DNA of 64,000 nucleotides from Metellina segmentata (GCA_947359465.1 OX375873.1:86799978-86863977); one strand, 5' to 3'; counted from the first letter of the stretch, positions 31,496 to 42,787 are shown. Numbers and translations are program-made. The notes: generated from the letters alone by a model not told the origin.

Positions 31496-31734
31496 CGACC
31501 GAACTCGGCAAGTTTGCTCACTGCTCTGGCCACATGCGAATGGTAAGATCCTTGTAACGTCCCGTGGATGCATTTCTCTTACCAGTGACAGCAAAACTTT
31601 CCTTGTGAATATGTCCGTTACTTGACATTGTGTCTTGTTTGGTGTAGCTTGACCAAAATTCGCTTCATAGAACCCAAAAAACCTATCAGGGGATTGTTTG
31701 TAGGATGCGTATTAGAAAAACCATACCTTGCAAA
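31496..31734 (+). repeat. SINE family S2 copy
   Basis: It shares with 3816-3990 and 34270-34515 the body TGACAGCAAAACTTTCCTTG, TATGTCCGTTACTTGACATT, GTGTCTTG and a tail containing CATAGAACCCAAAAAACC. The LINE fragment follows directly. Confidence 0.6.
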
Positions 31735-31743
31735 TAAATGCTT

Positions 31744-32268
31744 GTTGTTGTTGTTGCCAATCCCCAAAGTCCAGCGGGGCTAGACTAGGTCCATGAATCC
31801 ATACACCCTGAGGAAGTCCAGGACCAGCAATGGACTTCCAAGGAGATCTTGATGGTGAAGTCCCAGGCACTCCAGGATGTGGGAAGGAGAAGCCTGCTCA
31901 AAGGAGCACTTGGTGCATGTGTCGAAAGTTCTCAAGCCATCTGAGAAGGTCATAGTTCTGAGGTGTCCACTTAGGAATCGGGTAATTGCAGTTTGTCCCT
32001 GCCTGTCACAATTAAGTGCCAAAGAACCGCCGGGTCGATGGCCACGATACCATTGATGCACTGGGGGAGTGGACCATATTGTTTTTCCCCTCAACTTAGC
32101 CTGCGAATAAATCTCAGTGTAGGTAAGAGGCTCAAGTGGAACCAATACTTCACTAGCTCCCGCCTTGGCCAATTCATCTGCCATTTCATTCCCATCAAGT
32201 TCGACATGAGAGGGGATCCACTGTATGTGGATCTGATTATCTATAGACAGTTGTCTTAGCTTATTGAG
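31744..32268 (-). mobile_element. 5'-truncated LINE with (AAC)n tail
   Basis: The insert is minus-strand and bounded by TAAATGCTT at 31735-31743 and 32269-32277, a 9-bp target-site duplication. It ends in an (AAC)n tail (GTTGTTGTTGTT on the plus strand). Strong 5' truncation leaves only 525 bp, the usual outcome of incomplete target-primed reverse transcription. Confidence 0.9.
31780..32268 (-). pseudogene. LINE ORF2 C-terminus: RNase H end and zinc-knuckle-like tail
   Basis: From the truncation point the frame is open for 162 codons to a TAG at 31780. The first part has IQWIPSHVELDGNEMADELA, the last conserved block of LINE RNase H domains (the ADELA aspartate is a catalytic residue), then KAGASE. 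Further on is TRFLSGHLRTMTF and a Cys/His arrangement C-T-K-C…H-I-L-E-C, as at the end of I/R1-type ORF2 proteins. These elements copy RNA into DNA at a nick. There are no stops inside, so the insertion is young. The piece cannot act alone, since endonuclease and reverse transcriptase are absent. Confidence 0.9.
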
Positions 32269-32277
32269 TAAATGCTT

Positions 32278-34269
32278 AATGTTAATAAATGCTTATTATA
32301 ATAATAATTAATAATAATGTTAATTAATGTAAATGTTAAATAAATGCTTAAAAATCCTAAATGAATGAGTATGTAATAATCAAATATAAAAATATCTGGG
32401 GGAAGGCAGTAATCACAAAAGATAATTATTTTCGTGAACAAGTATTTTTTTAGTGCACACACGTATCTTCAACTAAAAATAATGTCTTGTAACAGTCTAA
32501 TGTTAAATGATATAGCTTATATTTATTTTCCTAGAACGCCTGCTCATATAATCCTTCAATCATTAGTTGACTACAACTTGACAGTCTCAGTGTTGACCAT
32601 GGGAGGCGCTGCAACAACAAACCCACCGTAAACTGGGTTGAGTTATTCTTCTTTTAGAAGGCAAGGTGGGAACCTGGATTGTTTCTTGGAGTCTGAGGTA
32701 CCAGGAAACTTCAAGCTGCCATTCACGACTAGACTCGACTTAGACTTTGACTCACGTAGGAACTCACATTCTACTTCTTTCGACGACTGTCTGCCAGTTC
32801 CTTTATCCTTCTGGAGGTTGTCCCGACGTGGTATACCTTCATGAACAAATTTGATCATATCGTCATCATCATAAAAAAAAAGGCTCAATGATGTCATCAT
32901 CAAAAATTGATCAGATCATGATGGACGAGGTATCTCTGCAAAACCACGTGTAGGGTTAACTGTCCGGGTGGCGTATGCTCGCATCTAGAACTAACCTGTA
33001 GTGGCCAGCCATTGGTACAAAAACCTGTTCAAAACTATCACCAGTTCAAGACATGGGACAAAGACAAAAAAAAAAAGACCTGCCATACATTGAGCAACAT
33101 GCGTACTCCGATTCTGTACAGAAACCATATCGGTGCACATGCGTCTTACAGCCAATTTAGTGTCGCTGGATTGGTGCTGGACCAATATGCGTCGGACTGA
33201 AGATGAACCTCATCAATAAACCTGAATGGAACCATGCTTAGTTTATCAAATCTCCTGAAGCAAACATAAGAAATTTTAAATTTAATTTATGATCACACTG
33301 AATTGGCATTCAATACTTCTGTAAAATACCAACGTTATATTAATAACCAAAATGCCAAAATTCGGCATTTCCCCCAGAGTTAAATTAACGCCGGCTTAGA
33401 TTCAATCGCATAAAAGATTAAAAATGACATCTGTATACACACATCACGAGGCACATGCAGGGATTTATTAATAATTTCCAAAAGGGACGACGCGCTGCAA
33501 TAAACGTCACACGGCCAAGCGGCTCCGGGACACATTAATTTCGGATTAAAGCAGATTACGCATCTGTCCTGAAGTTCAGAAACGAAATCGTCTAAATATT
33601 AAATCGTCCTACAGTGTCGATTCTAGTCGCGGAACGCACTGAACTAGACTGGGGCGATAACGGATTTGGAGTTGCGGGTGTCCTAGGGCGAAAGAAGGGA
33701 TTTCGGAGGGAGATGCTAACTAAATTGTTGGCATTATGTGCGGAGGACGTTGCGGTGGTAATTAGCATTGGATACCTTGGTGCCCCACTCCTGTTCAGAA
33801 GCATTGGGACGGTGTTGTGGTGGGGGTTGTGCTCCAGTGATCATTGGTTCGGAAAGAATTCGAAAAATTCGAATGGGACTCGAGCTTCGATTCAGTTCGG
33901 AAGAATATCGTGGCTCTTGAAGTCACTTCAAATTCCTCGCATAGCGCATGAAAATTGAGGGAGATCTTATTTTTCGTTAAATGACTGTCGATGAGTGTAT
34001 CGGAAAACTAGTGTGGTTGTATGAGTTGAAGTATTTATACGGGGGAGAGGAAATTATGAGCTAACATTTGTGTTTTTGTTTAATAGTCACTCCGGTGTTT
34101 TATCAATGGAAGGTTATTTTTGTTATTAATTGATTATTTGATTCATTATTTTCGCTGAAAGAATTGATTCAGTATTTTTTCAGTTGAAGGTTATTTTTGT
34201 CGTTATCTGATTTTTTATTTTCGTTGAAATGATTTATTTTTATTTCCACAGTACTTCGTTCATTTAATC
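32278..34269. other. Unassigned stretch with possible exon-like frames
   Basis: 32640-32900 and 33530-33960 are less A/T-rich than their surroundings. The minus-strand frame 32643-32870 is described separately; the 114-codon plus frame at 33614-33958 has no family motif. Confidence 0.3.
32643..32870 (-). CDS. Possible exon of an unidentified protein
   Basis: The minus-strand open frame is strongly hydrophilic (Lys/Glu/Ser/Arg), for example DMIKFVHEGIPRRDNL and SSKEVECEFLRESKSK. It looks more protein-like than the low-complexity frames around it. No domain is recognised and no confident splice sites or start can be given. Codon content could also arise by chance. Confidence 0.2.
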   Translation of the reverse strand, partial: DDDDMIKFVHEGIPRRDNLQKDKGTGRQSSKEVECEFLRESKSKSSLVVNGSLKFPGTSDSKKQSRFPPCLLKEE

Positions 34270-34515
34270 ACGGTCGTCATGGCTCAGTGTGTATGTTGAC
34301 TACGCAATAGACCTGCTAGCTATAAGCTATGCAGGCTCGATTCTTCACTAGGTGTATTTCTCTCTTTTATACTATTTAGTAAAAACTTTTATTGTGTGTA
34401 TGTCTATTAGTTGATATTGTATGTCTTGCGTCTGGTGAAGCATGGACAAATATGGCCCTTGCGCCATAAAAATCCGACAAGCCGACAATTTAGTGGACAA
34501 AAATGCATTAATCTT
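34270..34515 (+). repeat. SINE family S2 copy with tRNA-like head
   Basis: It has an A-box-like CATGGCTCAGTGTGTA, a B-box-like GCAGGCTCGATTCTTCAC, then AAAACTTTTATTGTGTG, GTCTATTAGTTGATATTG and the tail GCGCCATAAAAATCC. The head shows the family is tRNA-derived. Confidence 0.65.
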
Positions 34516-35680
34516 ATATCTAGGGTAGAATGTCTGAAGCAGCAAGAAAAACCTCTCGATTGCTGATCTCTGGTGTAGTGGAAATATCACAGCTTATTAG
34601 GTTCAGAATGTCTAAGAACTATTTCCACCTTACGACATCGTCTCCTTGTAATCACGGAAATATTATTTAATTAGAACATTCTACGCAAGAGACCAATCAA
34701 CACAAAATGTCAAAAGTTGACATGAGCCAAGCAATCGGAAGAGAAAAAAGTAAGCACGTGAAGTTGTCCAAAGCTCAAAAGGCTGTTGGACGACGCTAAG
34801 AATCTGCTGAAGAAAGAAACGCGACGGTTTGTCTGAGGCAGCAAAACATGAGGGCGAATACGTCAGTTTTTGTTGTTTAAAGGTAAGAAAAATTATCCAT
34901 TAATAAATGTCATATATTTACACATCGGGAGTCAAGTTTATAAATAAATAAATAATTTAAACGTACCAAAACTGTTCATTTATTTAAATTTAAAATTTTA
35001 ATCACACATTAAAAGTATTAGAATGTACCATTTAGAACTTCTCAGTTTTAAGTTTTTATGATTACTTCATTTGAATTCGAATCAAATACTTCACATTCGA
35101 AATCATCATGAAAAAACAAGCTTCTAACTCCATATTTGCAATTCTTAAAATCAACAACGTCAGTTTTAATCTTCTCTCCTGAGGCCTTGTGTGGATCTTT
35201 GTTTTTGCCTCTTGAAAAACAACTAAGAACAAATTATTTATTGCAACCCAATTCACATTTGTAAACACTCAATGAACATGTCAATTAACAAATGTTCAAC
35301 GAATTTGAAATGAGCGTGACAAACATTAAATTCAATGAACAGAACATACATCAAATTCAATGAACTTGAACATGTGAATGTTCAATGAACAAGTCAATGT
35401 GTTGATGTTTGATGAATATGTCAATTTAAAATTGTTCAATGAACTTGAACATATCAATTTTTGAATATTTAATAACCATGTCAAAATATATGAATTCGTG
35501 GATGCAATAAGTAATTTTCCTCTTAGATGAGTTTCAAGTGGCCTAAACAAAGGCTCACATATATCAACCTCTGTAATAAAGATATTAAACTATTTTTAAG
35601 AGATTAAAGGCGAGCAAAGTTATAAATTATTATGTATTTCTGTAAATTAAACGGTAGCTTGCAGAATGAAGTTAAACATA
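34516..35680. other. Unassigned A/T-rich DNA with a simple local repeat
   Basis: At about 35270-35480 the words TGTTCAATGAAC, GAACATGTCAA and CAATTT recur every 20-40 bp, a degenerate minisatellite containing the imperfect palindrome GTTCAATGAAC. No gene is seen. Confidence 0.45.
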
Positions 35681-36420
35681 CACTGAAGTGTCAGAAAAAT
35701 TGGCATAGACGAGAATATTCAAAATACATAGCAACACCAACTATGCACGTCATTGTGCCTGCGTCTGCCAGTGCATATATTAAGCGATAGATATATGTGG
35801 AACCATCTACAGATGTTTCAGCAGTGCGAATGGCAAGTTGTCACGATTTAAGCGATTTTCAACGCGGTTAATACTTGGAGCTCGTGAGATGATTCATAGA
35901 ATTTTGAAGGTAGATATGTTTAGATTTTCACGTACTACCTTTTAAGGGTGTACTACAGGAACACTGGCAAAACCTGTAACTTCCGTTGGCAGTCTGGTCT
36001 TAACAAGACCATTCGTGAACGCGACCAGCATAGGCTGGCAAGAATGGTTTCACGCCATAGGCGAGCAAAAATGCTTAATATAACATCGAATTAAATACTG
36101 GGCTCTCATAAGACATCAAAGGAGGACTGTAACGTTCCATCAAACATAGGGATTTTAGGAGCTCATGTCCAAATTGAAAATCATTGATGAATACTTGACG
36201 CACAGCTATACACCTCGCCTGGACTCGGGAACTCCGACACTGGACACTTGGTGACTGGAAACTGGTCGCTTGGTTGGACGAGTTGCGTTTCCTACTGTTT
36301 CGAGCAGATAGAAGGATCCGTGTGTCGAGAAAATCCAATGTATCCACGATCCGTCGTATTTCTGTAGGCCTACGCTCCAGTTAGAGTCCTGACAAGTATT
36401 TGACTGGTGTACAAGTTTCT
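35681..36420 (+). pseudogene. Decayed Tc1-like element, N-terminal and middle transposase
   Basis: A terminal-repeat-like CACTGAAGTGTCAGAAAAAT starts at 35681. The transposase begins at ATG 35830 with MASCHDLSDFQRG then a stop. In a shifted frame come KTIRERDQHRLARMVSRHRR, matching the linker between the paired helix-turn-helix domains, and later W-K-L-V-A-W-L-D-E-L-R-F-L-L-F, corresponding to the block with the first catalytic aspartate (usually WSDESRF). At least three frame changes or stops are visible. The C-terminal half is absent. Confidence 0.75.
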
Positions 36421-36976
36421 CTACAACTTAAGTGTAGACGTATATATTGCCTATGTTCAAAACATACATTCAAGAGCAACAACCACCAGAAGTAAAAAGT
36501 ACTAAAATTCATTACTTTGTCATGAAAAGGCAAACATTAAAGTGTAGTGACTGAAAACATTCTATGCAATAGTCACTATTGCTTCCAAGCTAAAAAAAAA
36601 TGGCGATACCTATCTGATGGACCTGATTGATTTAAGTGGATAGTTTCATAAAACTAAAAAAAAAAATAAGATTTCGTCCAATATTGTTTATTTCGTTTAA
36701 AACCGATCGTTTTCAGCACACTTAATTCTGTTTACACAACAGACATTTTTAGTGAAATAAATTCCATAAATAAACCTACTTAATTTAAGTTGGGAGTTCA
36801 CATATTTAAACACCAGTGTAGTATATATACCTTGTAGTATGTCTTCCAAGAAAGTTTTAAGTTGGCACATGATCAGCTAATATTTTAATGTAATACCATT
36901 CCAACCTTTTTGCACAACGTTATAAAATCATTAAACTTATTTAATGGATGCATTGCTATACACGTTGTAGGCATTA
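36421..36976. other. Unassigned A/T-rich DNA
   Basis: No feature is recognised between the two Tc1/mariner-type elements. Confidence 0.4.
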
Positions 36977-36978
36977 TA

Positions 36979-38294
36979 CAGTATGTCCATAAAAGAATGT
37001 CACAGTTATAAATTTTACAAGTATCAACTGTAAGCGTTATAGAGTGTTGGTTCAAGGCTACAATTAAAGAGTAACTCAAACAGTTTTAGATAAGCGCATG
37101 CGCGAGTACAGCTTTGTGGTTTTCTCGCTTGCAGCGCCACATACACAAAATAGCGAGTCCTGAGCGTAAAGCGTGATGTGTTCTGCAACTTGCTAAGAGT
37201 GAATTTGTAATTTCATTTTAACGTGCGTTTCCTTTAAAGTTTAATTGTGATTCCCCATGTTGCAAAAACATCCGCCGATGGTATAGGCAATTCGAAACGA
37301 CCGGATGTGTCTGTAAAGAGAAAAGCACGGAACGACCAAGCGTGTCTGTACAGAATGTTGACCGTGTCAGAGCATCTTACCAGCGTAGTCCTTAGAAATC
37401 TGTACGGTAAGCAAGTCTTGAGCTTCAGTTTCCAAAGACGACAGTGTGGAAGATTTTAAGAACACGTTTAAGCATGCGTCCATATTACAGTTGGTGCATG
37501 CTTTAAAGACAAATGGCTATGGTGTACGTTATAACTTTGCAATTGAAGTGTTTGAGCGGGAAGATAACTTTGTTGATCGTGTGGTGTTCAGTGATGAGTC
37601 AACTTTTTATCTCAATGGGAAGGGAAATGTTCGTATCTGGGGGGTCAGAACATCCTCATAAACTTGTAGAACGCCAAAAAAATTCCCCAAAATTAGATGT
37701 TTTCTGCGCTGTGTCCCGACGTTCAGTGTACGGACCATTTTGTTTCGCTGAAGCTACCATAACAGGTGTGGCTTATCTGCCACATTACATATATTGGAAG
37801 AATTGCTCTTCCCCCAATTTGTAGAGGGTGAACCTGTAAACTTTAGTTGGAAACAGGATGGAGCCCCATCACATTGGAATCTCTTTGTACGAGAGTGGTT
37901 GAACGTCGAAGTCCCTGATCGTTGGATGGGTCGTAATGGTCGAGACGACAGAGCTCTTTTTCGCTGGCCTCCACGCTCACCTGACAGAACACCATGCGAT
38001 TTTTTTCCTTTGGGAATTTATAAAATATCGTGTCTACGTTCCTCCGCTACCTAATGATTTGCCAGAGTTGAGACACAGGCTATTGCTTCCATTACTCCGG
38101 AATTGTTGACCAAAGTGTGGGAAGAATTGGACTTTAGATTGGATGTGTGCCGATTAACTAAAGGTGCACATATTGAACATTTGTAAGAAAAACTAGGTTA
38201 ACCTTTAATTTGATTTATGATTTGTTCTAAATAGTCTAAATTAAACTGTCATAATATAACATTGAAACTGGGACATTCTTTTATGGACATCTCA
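36979..38294 (+). mobile_element. Mariner-like DNA transposon with both ends
   Basis: The 1316-bp element is flanked by TA (36977-36978 and 38295-38296). Inverted ends share ATGTCCATAAAAGAATGTC (left at 36983, right ending near 38290), with three to four mismatched outermost bases. Length, TA target and a single transposase frame fit the IS630-Tc1-mariner superfamily. Confidence 0.9.
37268..38186 (+). pseudogene. Mariner-like transposase, frameshifted
   Basis: Pieces in changing frames follow the order of the family: WYRQFETTGCVCK (after helix-turn-helix 1), LQFPKTTVWKILR (helix-turn-helix 2), VVFSDESTF with the first catalytic aspartate (near 37595), NVRIWG, VFCAVS and VYGPFCF. Then come FSWKQDGAPSH with the second aspartate and PPRSPDRTPCDFF with the third, and finally DVCRLTKGAHIEHL before TAA at 38184. 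The second and third aspartates are separated by 41 residues, pointing to the DD41D (rosa/visitor-like) group rather than classic DD34D mariner. The N-terminal start is lost and at least three frame changes or stops disrupt it. Confidence 0.88.
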
Positions 38295-38296
38295 TA

Positions 38297-38678
38297 TGCA
38301 TAAGTACCTAAGATTTCCATTCAAAATTTAACTATACATCTGTAGATCTTACACTGCAAGAAATCACAAGATTTCTGTTTATAGACAGTTCAATTTTAGT
38401 TTGATGTAAATAGAATTACAAGTTTTTCAAAGAAAAAAATCTCATTCCGACTTCAAGCTACGAGTTCTAGAAAATAAAGAGCTGTAAAAAAACAAATAGT
38501 GTCAATCTAAAATCTGAATATATATTTGTTTAGTATGCTAACTGTTTATAACTTTATTTTTAATCTGCAAGATATTTTGATTGAAAATAGATGAAGTGTA
38601 TCCTAAACTCATTCGGGCAAGATTTTCAAATGTCGAAATTATTTTCCACTTTCACAAATGTTACTCTAGTTTATATAA
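38297..38678. other. Unassigned A/T-rich DNA
   Basis: No feature is recognised. Confidence 0.4.
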
Positions 38679-40149
38679 CTAGGGGGCAACGCCCCCTGCT
38701 CGCTGTCGCTCGTCAACCCCCGATGATTGTTACGCAATCATAATTAGTTCGAGTGAGGGTTAGGGGATTGCTTCACAATCCATCCCCATATGGATCGCTA
38801 TAGGATTGATCCCGGACCTCTAGTACGACGTTAAATGAAGGTTCCCTTCCTATTACGATATTTTTCACATGCTCCCGAGTAACGGAAAATTGCCTACTTT
38901 TTTGCGATATAACCGGATCCGTATGTATGCCGACCCCAGTACTTTAGTTTTAGAAAACGTTCCAAAAATTATCGGCTCATACACGGAAATATAGTGTAAA
39001 TTTAAAAAAAAAATGTTTTAAAAAATGTCAAGAACAAAATGTCTTTTTTTCACATAAAAAAGGAAATATTTTAGCGCTACATATTATTAAAATTCAGAGG
39101 AAATCTCATCATAATTTTAAATGTTTTAGCTTCTCCGTGTTGTTTGTTGTAATAGTATTTCTTAAAATTTTCATATTCGACTGTTGCTATGGAAGCGGTA
39201 ACCAAATTTGCCGGTTCTTCTGAAAACATTGCAAACTTTCTAGCGCGTGCTGTCAAATTTTATGAATGAATTCATTAAAAAGTATATTCAATAACTGTGT
39301 GTATCGTCTGCGCGAGCTCCAAATTCATTAAAGGGGTCCGGGACAGATTGAAATTTTTTTTTCAATTATTAATTTACAATTTTGATTTTTTTGGTACTGA
39401 TTACCCATCTAACTAATAAACAAAATCACAACACAAAATTTTTTCAAAATTGTTTTAAAAATTTTAAATCAAAATTTTTTGAAAAAAAGAGGGGTCATTT
39501 TAAATTGCTAAAACTCAAAATATTCTTGATCCATTTTCAAAATTCTTGCAGTAAATTATTCACAAATTTATAAACTTTAATTTTGATACAGCAATTTAAA
39601 AAATATTAATTTAATAATAAATAAAAAATATTTGAATGAAAATTTTAAGGTTCTTTTTTTTAAAGTTATATTTTTATAAGTAAATATTTGTTTCAAATTT
39701 GCTGAATCAAAATTAAAGTATAATGTTTGAAAAATATATATTCCAAATTTCAGCCCTTAAACTTTATAGGTTTCCGATTTATAGAAATTTGAATACAGGA
39801 AATCTTGAAAAAAAGTATCATGGAGAAAAACGCATTTAAAGTTTTAAAGACAGATGTTGTTGCCATGACAACAACTGTCAAGAGTGTTAGATTTTCAAAA
39901 CAACGCACCACAAAAATTATTATATCTCTAGTTCTAATTAAGATAGAAACATGATTTAGACGTCATTTTAAGCAGAAAAACACAGAGAATTTCTTAAAAT
40001 AATAAAATAATCGAAAATTTGACGATTTTTGTGTCCCGGACCTCCTTAACCCGTTAAACTACAAGACTCGCTATCACGTGACTCGCTATTACCAATCACA
40101 AAGCGAATAAACCTGAAAAAGATTGGAAATTTTCTTTATAATAGAAAGA
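38679..40149 (-). mobile_element. Non-autonomous Helitron, family B, copy 1, carrying a MITE
   Basis: On the minus strand it reads A|TCTTTCTATTATAAAG … hairpin GGGGGC-GTT-GCCCCC then CTAG|T. Both target bases (A before, T after) are those expected. It has no coding capacity. A 714-bp TTAA-flanked MITE lies at 39332-40045; without it the length matches copy 2. An internal stretch (38797-38836, GATTGATCCCGGACCTCTAG then TACGACGTTAA) resembles the S1 SINE 3' end, so the family may have captured SINE sequence. Confidence 0.9.
39332..40045. mobile_element. MITE with TTAA target duplication, copy 1
   Basis: The insertion is flanked by TTAA (39328-39331 and 40046-40049), with inverted ends AGGGGTCCGGGACA and TGTCCCGGACCTCC. 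The empty site survives in the sister Helitron (41781-41790, TCATTAGCCC). TTAA targets are the mark of the piggyBac superfamily, so the mobilising enzyme was probably of that type. It has no coding capacity. A related copy is at 60119-60925. Confidence 0.9.
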
Positions 40150-40204
40150 TTAAAAAAAATGTAAATTGTCTTTTTCTTTCTCTATTAGGTTTATAAACAC
40201 GTGT

Positions 40205-40315
40205 ACAAAGTTATGTTATCTGACCCTTAGGGAATGATCCTGGACAGTTGCCAATAGTCCGTTGTATCGCTTAAAAGAGAGAGAGTGCGACGTTAATTAA
40301 CTACCTACCTACCTT
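40205..40315 (+). repeat. SINE S1 3' fragment
   Basis: CTTAGGGAATGATCCTGGAC, CAATAGTCCGTTGTATCG, GTGCGACGTTAATTAACTAC and an (ACCT)n tail. Confidence 0.75.
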
Positions 40316-40679
40316 TGGACCACTCGCTGGCACACTAAGCATCATTTTATGTTTATTTGATTACAATAAATATTTTTATCTACTAGTTATTCATTTCACC
40401 AGTCTACATATGAAATCACCTTCGTAAAACAGAGCGCACGTGATGTGAATTTTACAATATTTTATATCGATTTCTTTCAAAGTATGTTTTTTGATCTAGA
40501 CTAAACCTCGAGTTTTAAAATTGGTCAATTTCACAACCTGCAAAACTTGAAGCTTTTATTCGAAACAATAAAACAGGAAGTTCTAAATAAGAAGACAGTT
40601 CCCATGCTATGTGTGGCTCGTAATATTATTATGCGATGCCCGCTTTGTAGCGCAAAATCTATTCCGAAGTGAAAAAGAA

Positions 40680-40775
40680 GTAGGTAGGTAGGTATATTAG
40701 TTAAGGTCGCACTGGATCAACACAACGGGCTATTGTCGATCGTTCGGGATCAAAACCCGAGTGTAAAATAAGAAA
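40680..40775 (-). repeat. SINE S1 3' fragment with (TAGG)n
   Basis: GTAGGTAGGTAGGTA, then GGATCAACACAACGGGCTAT and TCGGGATCAAAACCCGAG, are the reverse of the S1 3' end and tail. Confidence 0.75.
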
Positions 40776-40904
40776 GAATCATAAAGGATATTCTATTAGT
40801 TAAAAGACCTACTGTGCGAATCGCGTGGCAAGATGAATTTTAAATTCTGAAATGGAAGTTACGTTTTATTTTTTCAAACTTTCCATTCGTGGCAGCCTCC
40901 TTGG

Positions 40905-41030
40905 TATAGGTAGAAATTTCAATTTACGTCGCAACATGCTAGCAACTGTAGACGGTCCGAGGTCAATTTTTAAAGAAAAGATCCGAGGATAACACCTCGT
41001 AATTTCGAACGGCGGTCAGATACCAAATTT
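40905..41030 (-). repeat. SINE S1 fragment
   Basis: ACGGTCCGAGGTCAATTTTT, AAAGATCCGAGGATAACACC and TCGTAATTTCGAACGGCGGT match S1 on the minus strand. Confidence 0.7.
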
Positions 41031-41122
41031 CCTTGGTCCATAGAAGAAAAAATATTTGTTAAAAATAACAGTTATTTTTCACAGCAGTTTGATAACCACT
41101 GTGTTACAAATATTTTTAAAGA

Positions 41123-41889
41123 CTAGGTGGCTCCGTCCCCTGCTCTCTACCGCTTTTCAACCCCCAATGATTGCTACTCATAAAATTTGTTCGCTTTGCG
41201 AACTATACTTTTTAACAATGAGGAGTAGAAGATTGCTTCACAATCCATCCCCATATGGATCGCTGCTGGATTGATCCCGCACCTCTAGTACGATGTTACT
41301 TGAAAGTTCCCTTCGAATTGCGATATTTATCGCATGCGGCCGAGTAACGGAAAATTGCCTACTTTTTGCGAGATAAGTTGATCCGTATATAAGCCGACCC
41401 CAGTACTTTAGCTTTAGAAAACGTTCCAAAAATTATCGTCTCATACACGGAAATATAGTGTAAATTAAAACAAAATGTTTTTAAAATGTGAATAACAAAA
41501 CATCTCATTTACACATAAATACGGAAATATTTTAGCACAACATATTGTTAAAATTCGGAGGAAATCTCGTAGTAATTTTAAATGTTTTAGCTTCTCCGTG
41601 TTGTTTATTGTAATAGTACTTCTTAATATTTTTATATTCGACTGTTGCTATGGAAAAGGCGACCGAATTTGCAGGTTCTTCCGAAAACATTGCAAACTCT
41701 CCAGCGCGTGCTATCAAATTTTGTGAATGAATTCAGTAAAAAATATAACTGTGTTTATCGTGTGTGCGCGTGTTCCAAATTCATTAGCCCGTTGAACCAC
41801 AAGACTCGCTATCACGTGGCTCGCTATTACCAATCACAAAGATAATAAACCTGATTGAGATTGTAAAAGAATTTTTTATAATAGAAAGA
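41123..41889 (-). mobile_element. Non-autonomous Helitron, family B, copy 2
   Basis: It aligns along its length with copy 1 (shared GATTGCTTCACAATCCATCC, CGAGTAACGGAAAATTGCC, ACGTTCCAAAAATTATCG, TTCGACTGTTGCTATGG) but lacks the MITE. Minus-strand ends are TCTTTCTATTATAAAA and CTAG|T. The base before TC is T instead of A. Confidence 0.85.
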
Positions 41890-42229
41890 AAGAAAAGAAG
41901 AAAAAAAAATCAGAAATTGAAGAGTAAGTCTCTTTGTGGAATAAATAATTTTTTCAATATTCTTTGATTTATGTTCGTCGATTGTTTCAACGTGGACTAC
42001 GTCTAATTCTTACGCTCAGCCTAAAAATAAGTACTAAACGGTAATCGCGTTGGCATATTCATAAACAGCAGAGAGTCGTAATCGAATACTGCACAGTTCA
42101 TCGTGCGAGCTACATTCCGTACCTGGCGAGAAAAATAATGTAATATTTCTGGATGACCCTTGCTAAGTCTATCTCGGCAATCATGAACATTTAGTAGTGG
42201 TTTGCATTGAACCAATGAACACTTTAAAC

Positions 42230-42779
42230 CAGAGCTCGAAATACAAGGGTGCACAGTAACACTGTGCACATGAAAATAAAATTATGCACCTAATTTTATC
42301 CGGCTAGGTGCATACAGTGCACCTAACGTTAAAAAAAGAGGGAACGTGTGTTATGTCATTTTTATGTTTGAACAAAATATTAGTATTGACATCTCTCGCT
42401 CTAAAGGAACGTAAATAAAATTCCTAAATACACACTAAGCGAAACAAAATCGCTGTGCCGTAACGGGTTTATAGAGGAGAAAGGTTTACTTGTGTCACTG
42501 AAACCAGAACTTTCCGATGATTGAAACATTTTCCAGATGGCTCTGTTAAAGCGACAGCCGTGCGCCGTAGAATTTCGATATGTTAAAATATTTTTTATAT
42601 TTACTATCTACTACGAAACTATCTAAACATACCCAACTAATACAGTAGTTTACATTACATTAATACTCGTACATTAAATTTTTTTTTAAATTTGCACCTA
42701 ACATATAACCTGTGCACCTAATTTAAAAGCTTAGGTGCACAGTGTGCGCCTGTATTAAAAAAATTTATTTCGAGGCTTG
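42230..42779. mobile_element. hAT-type MITE with CAGAGCTCGAAAT-like ends
   Basis: Left end CAGAGCTCGAAATACAAG, right end (reverse strand) CAAGCCTCGAAATAAATT. The 8-bp flanks CTTTAAAC (42222-42229) and CTTTAAAA (42780-42787) are a target-site duplication with one mismatch. Subterminal zones repeat AGGTGCACAGTG and TGCACCTAA in both orientations, so the element can fold. It has no transposase. Confidence 0.83.
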
Positions 42780-42787
42780 CTTTAAAA

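Noticed and set aside
33614..33958. 114-codon frame as a host gene
   Set aside because: No domain, no splice-bounded structure, and an overlapping minus-strand frame of similar quality.
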